Shown: positions 44,184-52,879 of the stretch, one piece after another
Layout of the letters: each line of letters begins with the position of its first letter
Numbering within the stretch: the stretch's first letter is position 1
Assembly (NCBI GenBank): GCA_015057825.1
Contig: SVDN01000012.1
Location: forward strand, 1 to 64,000
DNA length: 64,000 nucleotides
Direction of reading: 5' to 3'
DNA from: Lachnospiraceae bacterium
Lineage (GTDB): Bacteria; Bacillota; Clostridia; Lachnospirales; Lachnospiraceae
Program-made: the position numbers and the translations under genes
The notes under the pieces: generated by a model
Told to the model about the DNA's origin: nothing
Databases searched by the model: none
The model's input: the letters and a program-made list of their open reading frames with translations, nothing else

Positions 44184-44213
44184 TTTTTTAGAATAATGTG
44201 ACATTTTTTTAGA
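44184..44213. repeat. Phased direct repeat upstream of the MDR operon
   Basis: TTTTTTAGA occurs at 44184-44192 and 44205-44213, a 21 bp period equal to two helix turns. It lies about 85-115 bp upstream of the MDR start codon in the divergent region. It could be a pair of regulator half-sites. Confidence 0.3.
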
Positions 44214-44311
44214 TGTTTTTTAAAGTTCTTTAATCAAGCAAAAATCTGGTACTTTTGCGCTTTTTGTGATAAGATATTTAATAGAAAGCGGTATTTTAAA
44301 AAGGGGATAAA

Positions 44312-47300
44312 ATGTTAATTCTTAAAGCAAGTCCTGACTTGGAAGAATCTTTTTCACAAATGTTAAGACAATACAAACGCGACATCGGTTGGCGCGGTAT
44401 TTTTATTGTAAATAACGATAACATTATCCTTTACGGTAAAAGCTATTCTCTTTGCTGTTCCTTCGATAACAGAAAGATTTTTATGGATATGATGTCCAAT
44501 CCCATTTCCGAAAGTCTTGCCATCGAATGCAGGGGCAATCATCATTTAATCAACGCAATCAATATAATCATGTATGTCTTCGGCAAATGGGGCATGCTTA
44601 AAGGTCTTAACGTTAAGCAAAAATACCCTCAGCTTAACAAGCTTTTTGCCGGTATTTTTTCCCAATTCGGTGCTGAAGTAAGCTTAGATTCCAAAGGTGT
44701 TTATTTTAAAATCGATGGCGCCGGTTCCACATACGAAGATGTTTTAAATAAGATAATAGACGCGACAATGCCGGAAGAAGGCATATTCGAACGTCCTTTA
44801 AAGGACACGAAAGAAGAGAAGGCAAAACCTTCCCGTCCTGCTCCGAAAGAAGAGAAGGATGATGAACTTCCGGATTATCCCGAAGAAGAAAAAGAAGAAA
44901 AAAAGGTTGTAAGTGACGAACACGCCGAAGCCGAAGAAAGGCTTTCCAAAGCCATCGAAAAGGAAGAAGAAGCTTTGGGCCTTTGGTATGACATGGTTTG
45001 GAAGCATCAAAAGCTGGACTTTGAATTTAAACCTCTTAAAAACGGTGAAGACAAAAAAGGCAAAGATAAAATTGCCAAAAACTTTGCGAAAACAGGCTAT
45101 ATGTGCCCTAATTGCAACGAGAATCTTCATATGGTGGTTTTTCCTCCCGAAGATGAAATGCTTGTAAAAATCGACGGCGACCGTCTTTACATGGCAAGAG
45201 CTTTCAGCTGCAAAAATTGCAAGCAGTTCTATACTCCTTTTCCCGACAGACTTATTACGGAAAAAGATGTTTTTTCTTTAAGCTTTTCAAACGACGAACC
45301 CGCCTACAACGATTACCTGGAACTCTTAAGTGAAAAAGGTCACATGGGCGGAAACAGTAATTTTAACGAATACGAGTCCGTTAAACTTGGTCTTGCTCCT
45401 AAAGAAGAAATTCCGCAAAAGACGGATGATTTTAACATCAATGATTTGGAAGATGCAATTGAACACGTGGACGAATTAAGCCGCGAAGAAATGTCTCAAA
45501 TAGTAGATAAAATGGAATCCGGCTTTTTCCCGAGACAAGACCTGGAAAAATTCAGAGAATTTGCCGAAAACGCTTTAACGGATAAATACGATAATGCTTT
45601 AAAAGACGCAGACATTATGGATATTGACGAATTGGAGGCTTTCAAAGATGAAGCCCTTCACAATATGCTTCTTCCAAAAAAATACAAGAAAGTTTTTGTA
45701 GACAGATTGGATGAAGAAATAAGCGCGAGAAAGGCAAAATCAGCTACGGACGATAAAGAAGATGCAAACAACTCTTTCGATCCTTTGGATGAAATAGATA
45801 AACAAGCAGCGCCAAAAAAAGCAAAAAAGAAAAAAGAAAAAGACTATGATGATTCCGATTTTGTTTTGGATGATACAGATATAAGTCCGAAAGAAAGCAT
45901 GTCAGAGCCTGTTAAGAACGAAGAGGAAATATCCGATTTCGAAGAGAAACCGGTAAAAGAAAAGAAAGAAAAGAAAGCAAAGAAGCCTAAAAAGCTAAAA
46001 TTAAAGCTTTCGGGCTCTGCTGATGAAGAAGACGACTTTTCTTATGTGGCTGCACCAAAGCTCAAGAAGGCAAAAAAAGAAAAAATCAAAAAAGATGAGC
46101 CTACTTTGCAAAAACTTCCGAAAGAAAACAAAATTCACTCCACCAAAGATGACGATTCGGATTTTGTTTTAAAGGGCGAGCCAAAAAATAAAGAAAAAAT
46201 TATCATAGAGGATGAAGCGCCTGCACTTTCCACAAGAGAATTGCTTGATATGGCATCTTCTTGTAACGGCAAAGATTACAAACATATAAAAGAAACCATC
46301 AAAAATATTAAAGACGCAAAGGTAAAAGACGAAGGATCCAAAGAAAAGATTTTGTCCCGTCTTGGCCAGTACAAGGCCAATCGCGGCAAAAAAGAAGCCT
46401 TTCACCTTTTATCCAAGCTTCCGAATATTTTTTCCAAGGACGACTACTTTAAGCTTAAAGACCGTCTTAAAAATTACGATGATGAAGATGCAAAAGAAGC
46501 CTTAGAAGAACTGGAACACAAACTTGATAAGAAGGAACAGGCGGAAATCAAAGACATACTGTCCTCCGAGAAAGCAGATTCCAGACTTTCTCTTCACAAA
46601 CTTTTTTCAAAACTCTTATCCAAGGGCTTTGAAGGCAGAAACGTAGGTCCTTTTTTGGAGCGCATAAAGAGCAAACTTATGCCGGCCGACAAGGCTTACC
46701 TTAATAAGCTTTGCGGAAATCTTGATGATTTAAGCATCAAAGACCTTATTAACCTTAAGAAAAAAGTTGTGGAAAGCATGGTTCTTCCGGAACTTAAAAT
46801 AGAGCAAATTGCCGAAATCGAGGATCATTTGTCCAAATTAAAATCACAAGAAACCGCCCTTTTGGTGGAAAAAGTCAAAAAAGACATGGCAGATGCGGGT
46901 TTTGATTTGACTCCTCTTTCTTTTAACAACATCGGTACGGATCTGGAAGGAGACAGTCAAAATCCGGATAATATTATCCTTGAAAATGCTGTAAACAGTT
47001 ACGGAGATCCGGAAAGCAAATACGAATTGCCTATTTTTTGCCACGATGCTTCAAAGCGTCCAAGCGGCAAACGCGGTTTTATGATTACACCGGAACATCT
47101 CTACACCGGTGCAAGAACCTCAACGGCATCATATAAAATCGGCAATTTGGGCAATTTTTCCGTCAAAAAGAAACGAATCAAACAATCTTTGGTTTTGGAT
47201 ACTGCAAGCGACGGTGAAATAACTCTTCCATGTTCTTACAAAAACGAAGAACTGGAAAAGTTTGCGTCATCCTTAAATTCCTTTGTAGGCTATCTTAAGG

Positions 47301-47437
47301 AACGCCCGGAGTCCAGAAGTATCGACTATATGCTTCAATCAGAGCACGAATCCATTATCTGCATGCGTTGCGGCGCCAAGTTTAATGATGAGAATATTTG
47401 CCCGGAATGCGGTATGCTTGGTGGAAAAGTGGACTAA
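44312..47437 (+). CDS. Large charged zinc-ribbon protein of unknown function
   Basis: The 1041-residue protein is very rich in Lys, Glu and Asp. Order of parts: a folded N-terminal domain (1-155) like a roadblock or profilin-type fold; a charged linker; a zinc ribbon (CPNC near 264 and CKNC near 299); helical repeats (about 365-480); a basic/acidic disordered region (480-640); more helical repeats (about 645-870) similar in style to the first set (DYFKLKDRLKNYDDEDAKEALEELE pattern); a PH/GRAM-like beta domain (about 890-1005, with GFMITPEHLYTG); and a C-terminal zinc ribbon (CMRCG...CPECG). No signal peptide or membrane helix. I do not recognise the family. GGGG precedes the ATG, and a DUF308 gene follows at 57 bp. 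Confidence 0.7.
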   Translation: MLILKASPDLEESFSQMLRQYKRDIGWRGIFIVNNDNIILYGKSYSLCCSFDNRKIFMDMMSNPISESLAIECRGNHHLINAINIIMYVFGKWGMLKGLNVKQKYPQLNKLFAGIFSQFGAEVSLDSKGVYFKIDGAGSTYEDVLNKIIDATMPEEGIFERPLKDTKEEKAKPSRPAPKEEKDDELPDYPEEEKEEKKVVSDEHAEAEERLSKAIEKEEEALGLWYDMVWKHQKLDFEFKPLKNGEDKKGKDKIAKNFAKTGYMCPNCNENLHMVVFPPEDEMLVKIDGDRLYMARAFSCKNCKQFYTPFPDRLITEKDVFSLSFSNDEPAYNDYLELLSEKGHMGGNSNFNEYESVKLGLAPKEEIPQKTDDFNINDLEDAIEHVDELSREEMSQIVDKMESGFFPRQDLEKFREFAENALTDKYDNALKDADIMDIDELEAFKDEALHNMLLPKKYKKVFVDRLDEEISARKAKSATDDKEDANNSFDPLDEIDKQAAPKKAKKKKEKDYDDSDFVLDDTDISPKESMSEPVKNEEEISDFEEKPVKEKKEKKAKKPKKLKLKLSGSADEEDDFSYVAAPKLKKAKKEKIKKDEPTLQKLPKENKIHSTKDDDSDFVLKGEPKNKEKIIIEDEAPALSTRELLDMASSCNGKDYKHIKETIKNIKDAKVKDEGSKEKILSRLGQYKANRGKKEAFHLLSKLPNIFSKDDYFKLKDRLKNYDDEDAKEALEELEHKLDKKEQAEIKDILSSEKADSRLSLHKLFSKLLSKGFEGRNVGPFLERIKSKLMPADKAYLNKLCGNLDDLSIKDLINLKKKVVESMVLPELKIEQIAEIEDHLSKLKSQETALLVEKVKKDMADAGFDLTPLSFNNIGTDLEGDSQNPDNIILENAVNSYGDPESKYELPIFCHDASKRPSGKRGFMITPEHLYTGARTSTASYKIGNLGNFSVKKKRIKQSLVLDTASDGEITLPCSYKNEELEKFASSLNSFVGYLKERPESRSIDYMLQSEHESIICMRCGAKFNDENICPECGMLGGKVD

Positions 47438-47494
47438 TGATTTTAAAGGTGTTATACTTAAAAACATCAGAAAATAAATTACGGAGGGTTATTT

Positions 47495-48145
47495 ATGGCA
47501 GACACAGTTAATGAAAACAAAAAACCTAAAGACATAAAAGCCAAATCGACTCTTGCTTCCATAGTATTTATAGTATTTGGTTTGTTACTTGTTATCAGAC
47601 CTTACAGTGCAGTAAAGTTTGTATGCGGAGTCATTGCACTTGCAGCTGTTATAATAGGTATTATTTATTTAATAAGCTTTTTAAAGAAAAAATCCGGCAA
47701 TCAGCCTTACAGACATGATTTGTTGATAATGATTGTTTCCTTTGTGGTTGCTGCGGTTGTTTATATACTTGCTTATTCGGCATTTATTTATGTATTACTT
47801 CCTTATATCCTTGGAATAATCATTTTGGTAAGCGGTATATTTAAGCTTCAAACAGCCATATCGGTACACAAAATAAACGAAAAAGGTGCCGGAGTTCAAA
47901 TACTTATTGCTATTATTAACATAGCACTCGGCGTATTCTTCATATTGTTCCCATTCCAGATATCGGCGCTTATGCTTGTACTTGTTGGTATAGCAATGAT
48001 TTTCAGCGGCGTTACGGGACTTATATATTCAGCTACAATGAGAGCTGTTGTTACAAAATTCTTCTTTGGCGGTAAAAAGAAAGGCAATACCGACACCGGT
48101 GATGCCGTTGACGTGGAATACAGAGATGTTCCGCCACAACAGTAA
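47495..48145 (+). CDS. DUF308/HdeD-like membrane protein
   Basis: The 216-residue protein has about six predicted membrane helices arranged as repeats of helix pairs, with Gly-containing ends (VLPYILGIIILVSGIFKLQTA and LMLVLVGIAMIFSGVTGLIYS). This fits the DUF308 family, of which HdeD of Escherichia coli (acid resistance) is the best known. The C-terminal tail is hydrophilic. GGAGGG precedes the ATG. It follows the zinc-ribbon gene at 57 bp and may share its transcript. Confidence 0.85.
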   Translation: MADTVNENKKPKDIKAKSTLASIVFIVFGLLLVIRPYSAVKFVCGVIALAAVIIGIIYLISFLKKKSGNQPYRHDLLIMIVSFVVAAVVYILAYSAFIYVLLPYILGIIILVSGIFKLQTAISVHKINEKGAGVQILIAIINIALGVFFILFPFQISALMLVLVGIAMIFSGVTGLIYSATMRAVVTKFFFGGKKKGNTDTGDAVDVEYRDVPPQQ

Positions 48146-48162
48146 ATGGTTTTAGACATTTT

Positions 48163-48190
48163 AAAGGAGCGTCATAAACGCTCCTTTTTT
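48163..48190. terminator. Bidirectional terminator, DUF308 gene versus J-domain gene
   Basis: AAAGGAGCGT (48163-48172) pairs with ACGCTCCTTT (48178-48187), with a T run after it. The J-domain gene's stop codon begins to overlap the T run. Confidence 0.85.
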
Positions 48191-48734
48191 AATTCTTTTT
48201 GGATCTGTCATTTATTTGTTGCAATTTTCTAAGCTGCTCCTGATGCTGATTGCGCATCATATCCGATATTATCTCTGCTGCTCTTTCCGCACTTTTAATT
48301 TGATTTGCCTTTTCCCTGGACTTTTCAAATTCCTTTTCACGCAAGGCTCTTTTTTGCTCTTCCGCACGTTTTGAGAGCATTTTCATTTTTTCCGCACTGT
48401 CCTTTTTGCTGACTTTCGAACCGTAAACTCTCGGACCCGCATTTTCTCTTTCCGCTTCTTTTGCGGCCGCCCTTGCTTTTTCAGCTTTTGTTCTCGGCCC
48501 TTTAAGTTCCGGCATATGTTCGATTAGATAGTCATAAGCGTCATTGATTCTTAAAAACATTGCTTTTCTGAGTTTAAGATCGATATCGCTCTTAGCATCA
48601 GGATGATATTTTTTGCAAAGGTTTTTATAAGCTCGCTTAATACTCTCCGCCGATGCATTCAGCCCCAAGCCCAATGTCATAAGTGCTTCTTTTTTTGATG
48701 TGCATTTGTACCAGGTTGAACTTTGATTTGCCAT
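48189..48734 (-). CDS. J-domain protein (DnaJ-like)
   Basis: The 181-residue protein has a J domain at about residues 15-75 with the essential HPD tripeptide (KKYHPDAKSD). The rest is a highly charged helical or coiled-coil tail. The zinc-finger and substrate domains of full DnaJ are missing, so it is not the general DnaJ. J proteins stimulate the ATPase of Hsp70 proteins. A divergent Hsp70-like protein is encoded about 12 kb away (60513-61619), but nothing in the sequence links them directly. It is encoded 47 bp after the AlaX-type gene. Confidence 0.88.
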   Translation of the reverse strand: MANQSSTWYKCTSKKEALMTLGLGLNASAESIKRAYKNLCKKYHPDAKSDIDLKLRKAMFLRINDAYDYLIEHMPELKGPRTKAEKARAAAKEAERENAGPRVYGSKVSKKDSAEKMKMLSKRAEEQKRALREKEFEKSREKANQIKSAERAAEIISDMMRNQHQEQLRKLQQINDRSKKN

Positions 48735-48781
48735 ACATTCCCCTCAATTCCGTTTGTTTTACTAGCGCATATTTTGCCGTT

Positions 48782-49927
48782 TTAGTCGGCAAAATATTTT
48801 ATTATTTCATCCTTAGAAGCTTTTACGCTTCCCGAAATCATTGTTTTGCTTCCGCCGCCGCGTCCCTTCAAACTTTCGTTTATATCTTTTGCCTTTTCCT
48901 TTAAATCCACATTCTCGCTTCCCAGAATGTAGTTGTAGCCATTTTTGTCATCCCCAATGAAGCCCGCTGCGATTCCGCTTACCTTCTTCATAGCCTCGTT
49001 AATTAACTTTCTTAAGGCTATATTATTAAAGTGGGCTTCCATAAATACAATGTTTTTTCGGCCTTCCTCAATTGCTTTTATTTTATAAGCAATCAATTCT
49101 TCAAAGAGCTCGTCTTTTTGAGCTTTTAAGCTGTCATAGTCATCTTTTAACTTCTTTACCGCCAATGCGGTCTCGTCTGTTTTTGCCGAAAGAAGCGCTA
49201 CTGTCTCATTGTTGTTTTTTTGCAGATTTCTGTAATCTTTAAGAGCATCAAGACCCGCCAAAATATAGAGCCTTGTTCCCCCTTTGTATTTTTCGAAGGA
49301 TACTATTTTCACCAAACCTATTTCGCCGGAATAATTAACATGTGGTGCACAGCAAGCACACACATCATAGCCTTCAAATTCCACAATACGAACATTCTCT
49401 TCCAAATCCAGTTTGCTTCTATAACTTAAGCTTTTTAGTTCTTCGGGACTTGGGTATTTTATGTTAACCTTAACATTTTCTGCAATTATCTTATTTGCAA
49501 GGTCTTCTATTTCATCCAAATCTTTTCTTGTAAAAGAGCCGTTAAAATCCATCGTAACCTGCTCTCCCAAATGAAAACCTATATTGTCATATCCGAACTT
49601 TTCATGAATAAGTCCCGATAATATATGTTCTCCCGAATGATGTTGAATGCAACGTAGGCGATTGTCAGGATCGATTTTTCCCATAACTTTGCTTCCCACC
49701 TCTATAGGAGCAAGCGTATAATGAACAATCTCTTCGCCCTCTTCTTGCACATCAACCACTTCTGTTCCGCCAAGTGTGCCTTTATCGCAGGATTGTCCGC
49801 CGCCTTCAAAAAAGAAAGCCGTTTTATCAAGTATTATCCTATATCTTATATCGGCTTTTTCACAAGATTTCACAAGAGCTTCGAACTCACAAATGTGACT
49901 GTCTTCATCAAAAATTTTCTTTGTCAT
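48782..49927 (-). CDS. Alanyl-tRNA editing protein (AlaX type) with DHHA1 domain
   Basis: The 381-residue enzyme should hydrolyse Ser- or Gly-charged tRNA(Ala) to protect translation fidelity. The N-terminal part resembles the tRNA synthetase second additional domain. The zinc site is kept: HHSGEH (HxxxH) near residue 97 and CACCAPH (CxxxH) near 190. After a coiled-coil stretch (about 235-280) comes a C-terminal DHHA1-like domain ending GRGGGSKTMISGSVKA. The aminoacylation domain of AlaRS is absent, so it is a free-standing editing protein. Divergent from clpB. Confidence 0.93.
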   Translation of the reverse strand: MTKKIFDEDSHICEFEALVKSCEKADIRYRIILDKTAFFFEGGGQSCDKGTLGGTEVVDVQEEGEEIVHYTLAPIEVGSKVMGKIDPDNRLRCIQHHSGEHILSGLIHEKFGYDNIGFHLGEQVTMDFNGSFTRKDLDEIEDLANKIIAENVKVNIKYPSPEELKSLSYRSKLDLEENVRIVEFEGYDVCACCAPHVNYSGEIGLVKIVSFEKYKGGTRLYILAGLDALKDYRNLQKNNNETVALLSAKTDETALAVKKLKDDYDSLKAQKDELFEELIAYKIKAIEEGRKNIVFMEAHFNNIALRKLINEAMKKVSGIAAGFIGDDKNGYNYILGSENVDLKEKAKDINESLKGRGGGSKTMISGSVKASKDEIIKYFAD

Positions 49928-50006
49928 TTAATATCCGTCTCCAATGTGGATTTATAATCTCCCCGACTATCCATTTTATGGCTTTGAGGATTGTTTAATT
50001 GTAATA

Positions 50007-50012
50007 ATTATA
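50007..50012 (-). promoter_or_regulatory. Possible extended -10 of the AlaX promoter
   Basis: A TATAAT preceded by TGA (TGN extended -10 form) on the minus strand, 80 bp upstream of the AlaX gene. The -35 region is not clear and overlaps the inverted repeat at 50030. Confidence 0.45.
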
Positions 50013-50029
50013 TCATAAGGCGCTGACCT

Positions 50030-50069
50030 TTTGTGATTTTAAGCCCTCTTTTAAAGAAAAAATCACAAA
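50030..50069. promoter_or_regulatory. Inverted repeat in the AlaX-clpB divergent region
   Basis: TTTGTGATTTT (50030-50040) and AAAATCACAAA (50059-50069) are perfect 11 bp arms with an 18 bp centre. They end 3 bp before the clpB -35 box and touch the -35 region of the AlaX promoter. The sequence is not a CIRCE element or a CtsR box. Confidence 0.5.
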
Positions 50070-50072
50070 GTC

Positions 50073-50101
50073 TTGACATGAATTATTGTAAGTGTTATAT
50101 T
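50073..50101 (+). promoter_or_regulatory. Promoter of clpB
   Basis: TTGACA (50073-50078) and TATATT (50096-50101) are 17 bp apart, a strong sigma-A-type promoter, giving a leader of about 80 bases. Confidence 0.8.
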
Positions 50102-50189
50102 ACTAATAGAACAAATAATTTATTGTAAATTCGTTTATCTTATATTTGCCTTTTAGGCAGCAAGTTTAAATGAAAGTGAGGTAGTTATT

Positions 50190-52793
50190 ATGGAATTAGA
50201 GATGTTTACACAAAAATCAAGAGAAGCCATCTCCGATTGTCAGAAGATTGCATATGATTTTTCGCATCAACAGATAGATCTTGAACATTTATTATATGCT
50301 CTTATAAATCAGGAGAACGGGCTTATCGGGGAACTTTTCACTAAAATGGAGATTGACCCGAAGGTTTTTAATGCTCAGTTGGAAGGGCTCTTGAGGGCTC
50401 GTCCGAAAGTATCGGGAGGCAATCTTTATGCCACACAGGATTTTGACAAGGTTCTTCGCTATTCGGAGGATGAGTCAAAGGCTATGGGAGACGAATTTAT
50501 TTCCGTTGAACATATTTTCCTTTCCCTGCTTAAACACCCAAACGATGCATTAAAGAAACTTTTTAAGGATTTTAATATTACAAAAGACCGCTTCCTTGGA
50601 GTGCTTTCGGAAGTGCGAGGTTCAAAAAAAGTTACCAGTGAAAATCCCGAAGACACTTACAACACTTTGGAAAAATACGCCACAAACCTGGTGGAACGCG
50701 CAAGAGCTCAAAAGCTTGATCCTGTTATAGGTCGTGATGAGGAAATCAGAAACGTTATTCGTATCCTTTCGCGTAAAACAAAAAACAATCCTGTTTTAAT
50801 CGGTGAACCGGGTGTCGGCAAAACCGCCGTTGTGGAAGGTCTTGCTCAACGTATTGTAAAAGGTGATGTTCCCGTAGGCCTTAAAGATAAAGAAATCTTT
50901 GCGCTTGATATGGGTGCTTTGATTGCCGGAGCCAAATACAGAGGTGAATTTGAGGAACGTCTTAAAGCCGTATTGGACGAGGTTAAACAAAGCGATGGTC
51001 GAATCATCTTATTCATCGATGAAATTCATACCATTGTAGGTGCCGGTAAAACCGAGGGTTCCATGGATGCCGGCAATATGCTTAAACCTATGCTTGCAAG
51101 AGGCGAGCTTCATTGTATTGGTGCAACAACTCTTGATGAGCACAGAAAATACATCGAAAAAGACCCGGCTTTGGAACGTCGTTTCCAACCTGTTATGGTT
51201 GACGAACCGGATGTTGAAGATACCATTTCCATTCTTAGAGGGCTGAAAGAACGTTACGAAGTTTATCATGGTGTTAAAATCACCGATTCCGCCTTGGTTT
51301 CGGCAGCGGTTTTGTCAGACAGATATATTTCGGACCGTTTCTTGCCGGATAAAGCCATTGACCTTATTGATGAGGCTTGCGCCCTTATTAAAACCGAGCT
51401 GGATTCCATGCCGACGGAACTTGACGAACTTCGTCACAAACTGATGCAGATGGAAATCGAAGAAACGGCTCTTAAGAAAGAAACGGACAATTTAAGTCGC
51501 GAACGTCTGTCAAATCTTCAAAAGGAATTGGCGGAAATCAAAGATGAATACAACAACAAGGTTGCAAAATGGGAAAACGAAAAATCCAGCGTTTCATCCT
51601 TAAGTAAGTTACGTGAAGAAATTGAAGATTTGAACAATCAAATTCAAATTGCGGAGCGCGACTACGATCTCGAAAAGGTTGCGGAAATCAAATACGGACG
51701 TCTTCCTCAGGCAAAGCAGGCTTTGGAAGAGGCCGAAAAGCAGGTTAAAGACAAGGACTTAAGCCTGGTTAGAGAGGCTGTTTCCGAAGAAGAAATTGCT
51801 CAAATCATTTCAAGATGGACCGGCATTCCGGTTTCCAAGCTTACTGAATCGGAGCGTAGCAAAACCTTGAATTTGCCTAATATTCTTCATAAGAGAGTTA
51901 TCGGACAGGACACGGCCGTTACTCTTATCAGCGAGGCGATTATGCGTTCCAAGGCCGGCATAAAAGATCCTACAAAACCTATAGGTTCATTCCTTTTCCT
52001 TGGACCTACGGGTGTTGGTAAAACAGAGCTTGCAAAAGCCTTGGCAGAAAGCCTTTTTGATAACGAGAACAACATCGTTCGTATCGATATGAGTGAATAT
52101 ATGGAGAAACACTCAGTGTCACGTCTTGTGGGAGCGCCTCCGGGATATGTGGGATACGATGAAGGCGGACAATTAACCGAAGCCGTAAGAAGAAAACCTT
52201 ACAGTGTTATCCTTTTTGATGAAATTGAAAAGGCCCATCCCGATGTTTTCAACATTCTCTTACAAGTGTTGGATGACGGTAGAATTACCGATTCTCAGGG
52301 ACGTACGGTTGATTTTAAAAACACCATTATCATCCTTACATCAAACCTCGGTTCTCCGTTTATTTTGCAGGATATTGACGATAATTCAAGCTCTGATAAT
52401 TTGGAAATTTCGGATACTACCAAAGATCTTGTAATGAACGAGCTTAAAGCACATTTCAGGCCTGAGTTTTTAAACAGACTGGACGAGATTATAATGTTTA
52501 ATCCACTTTCAAAATCCAACATCGGAGCCATTGTGGATTTGCTTATGCTTGAACTTAACAAGCGTTTGGCCATGAAAGAGCTGAAAGTTAAACTTACTGA
52601 AAATGCAAAATCATTTATAATCGACAACGGCTACGATCCGGTTTACGGTGCCAGACCTCTTAAGAGATTCTTGCAAAAACATGTTGAAACCCTTGCTGCT
52701 ACGGAGATTTTAAAAGGTGACATTAAGGCAGGCCAGACATTGACTATAGATTTTGATTCAACGCTTGATAAACTAGTGGCAAATGCTGAATAA
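50190..52793 (+). CDS. clpB: ATP-dependent chaperone ClpB
   Basis: The 867-residue disaggregase works with the DnaK system to recover proteins from aggregates. The order is N domain (1-150), AAA-1 (Walker [11 protein letters not shown] near 205), a long middle coiled coil (about 410-530) that sets ClpB apart from ClpC and ClpA, and AAA-2 (Walker [11 protein letters not shown] near 605; sensor-2 region [14 protein letters not shown]). The length is typical. GAGGT precedes the ATG. No CIRCE or CtsR operator is visible, but a perfect inverted repeat sits just upstream of the promoter. Confidence 0.97.
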   Translation: MELEMFTQKSREAISDCQKIAYDFSHQQIDLEHLLYALINQENGLIGELFTKMEIDPKVFNAQLEGLLRARPKVSGGNLYATQDFDKVLRYSEDESKAMGDEFISVEHIFLSLLKHPNDALKKLFKDFNITKDRFLGVLSEVRGSKKVTSENPEDTYNTLEKYATNLVERARAQKLDPVIGRDEEIRNVIRILSRKTKNNPVLIGEPGVGKTAVVEGLAQRIVKGDVPVGLKDKEIFALDMGALIAGAKYRGEFEERLKAVLDEVKQSDGRIILFIDEIHTIVGAGKTEGSMDAGNMLKPMLARGELHCIGATTLDEHRKYIEKDPALERRFQPVMVDEPDVEDTISILRGLKERYEVYHGVKITDSALVSAAVLSDRYISDRFLPDKAIDLIDEACALIKTELDSMPTELDELRHKLMQMEIEETALKKETDNLSRERLSNLQKELAEIKDEYNNKVAKWENEKSSVSSLSKLREEIEDLNNQIQIAERDYDLEKVAEIKYGRLPQAKQALEEAEKQVKDKDLSLVREAVSEEEIAQIISRWTGIPVSKLTESERSKTLNLPNILHKRVIGQDTAVTLISEAIMRSKAGIKDPTKPIGSFLFLGPTGVGKTELAKALAESLFDNENNIVRIDMSEYMEKHSVSRLVGAPPGYVGYDEGGQLTEAVRRKPYSVILFDEIEKAHPDVFNILLQVLDDGRITDSQGRTVDFKNTIIILTSNLGSPFILQDIDDNSSSDNLEISDTTKDLVMNELKAHFRPEFLNRLDEIIMFNPLSKSNIGAIVDLLMLELNKRLAMKELKVKLTENAKSFIIDNGYDPVYGARPLKRFLQKHVETLAATEILKGDIKAGQTLTIDFDSTLDKLVANAE

Positions 52794-52827
52794 TTATGCT
52801 ATACTAGGGACTAGGATGAGAGGAATT

Positions 52828-52849
52828 ATTGTATTGATTTTAATACAAT
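52828..52849. promoter_or_regulatory. Inverted repeat upstream of pyk
   Basis: ATTGTATT (52828-52835) and AATACAAT (52842-52849) are perfect arms around a 6 bp centre, inside the only region where a pyk promoter could be. It is probably an operator or promoter part. It is 2 bp longer than the Rex consensus and the arms differ, so I do not assign it. Confidence 0.4.
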
Positions 52850-52879
52850 TATACAGAATATAGATTGGAGGAATAATTT

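Noticed and set aside
49928-50189. CIRCE or CtsR heat-shock operator for clpB
   Set aside because: Neither TTAGCACTC-N9-GAGTGCTAA nor the GGTCAAA tandem repeat is present.
52828-52849. Rex redox operator at pyk
   Set aside because: The spacing and inner bases of the arms differ from TTGTGAA-N4-TTCACAA.
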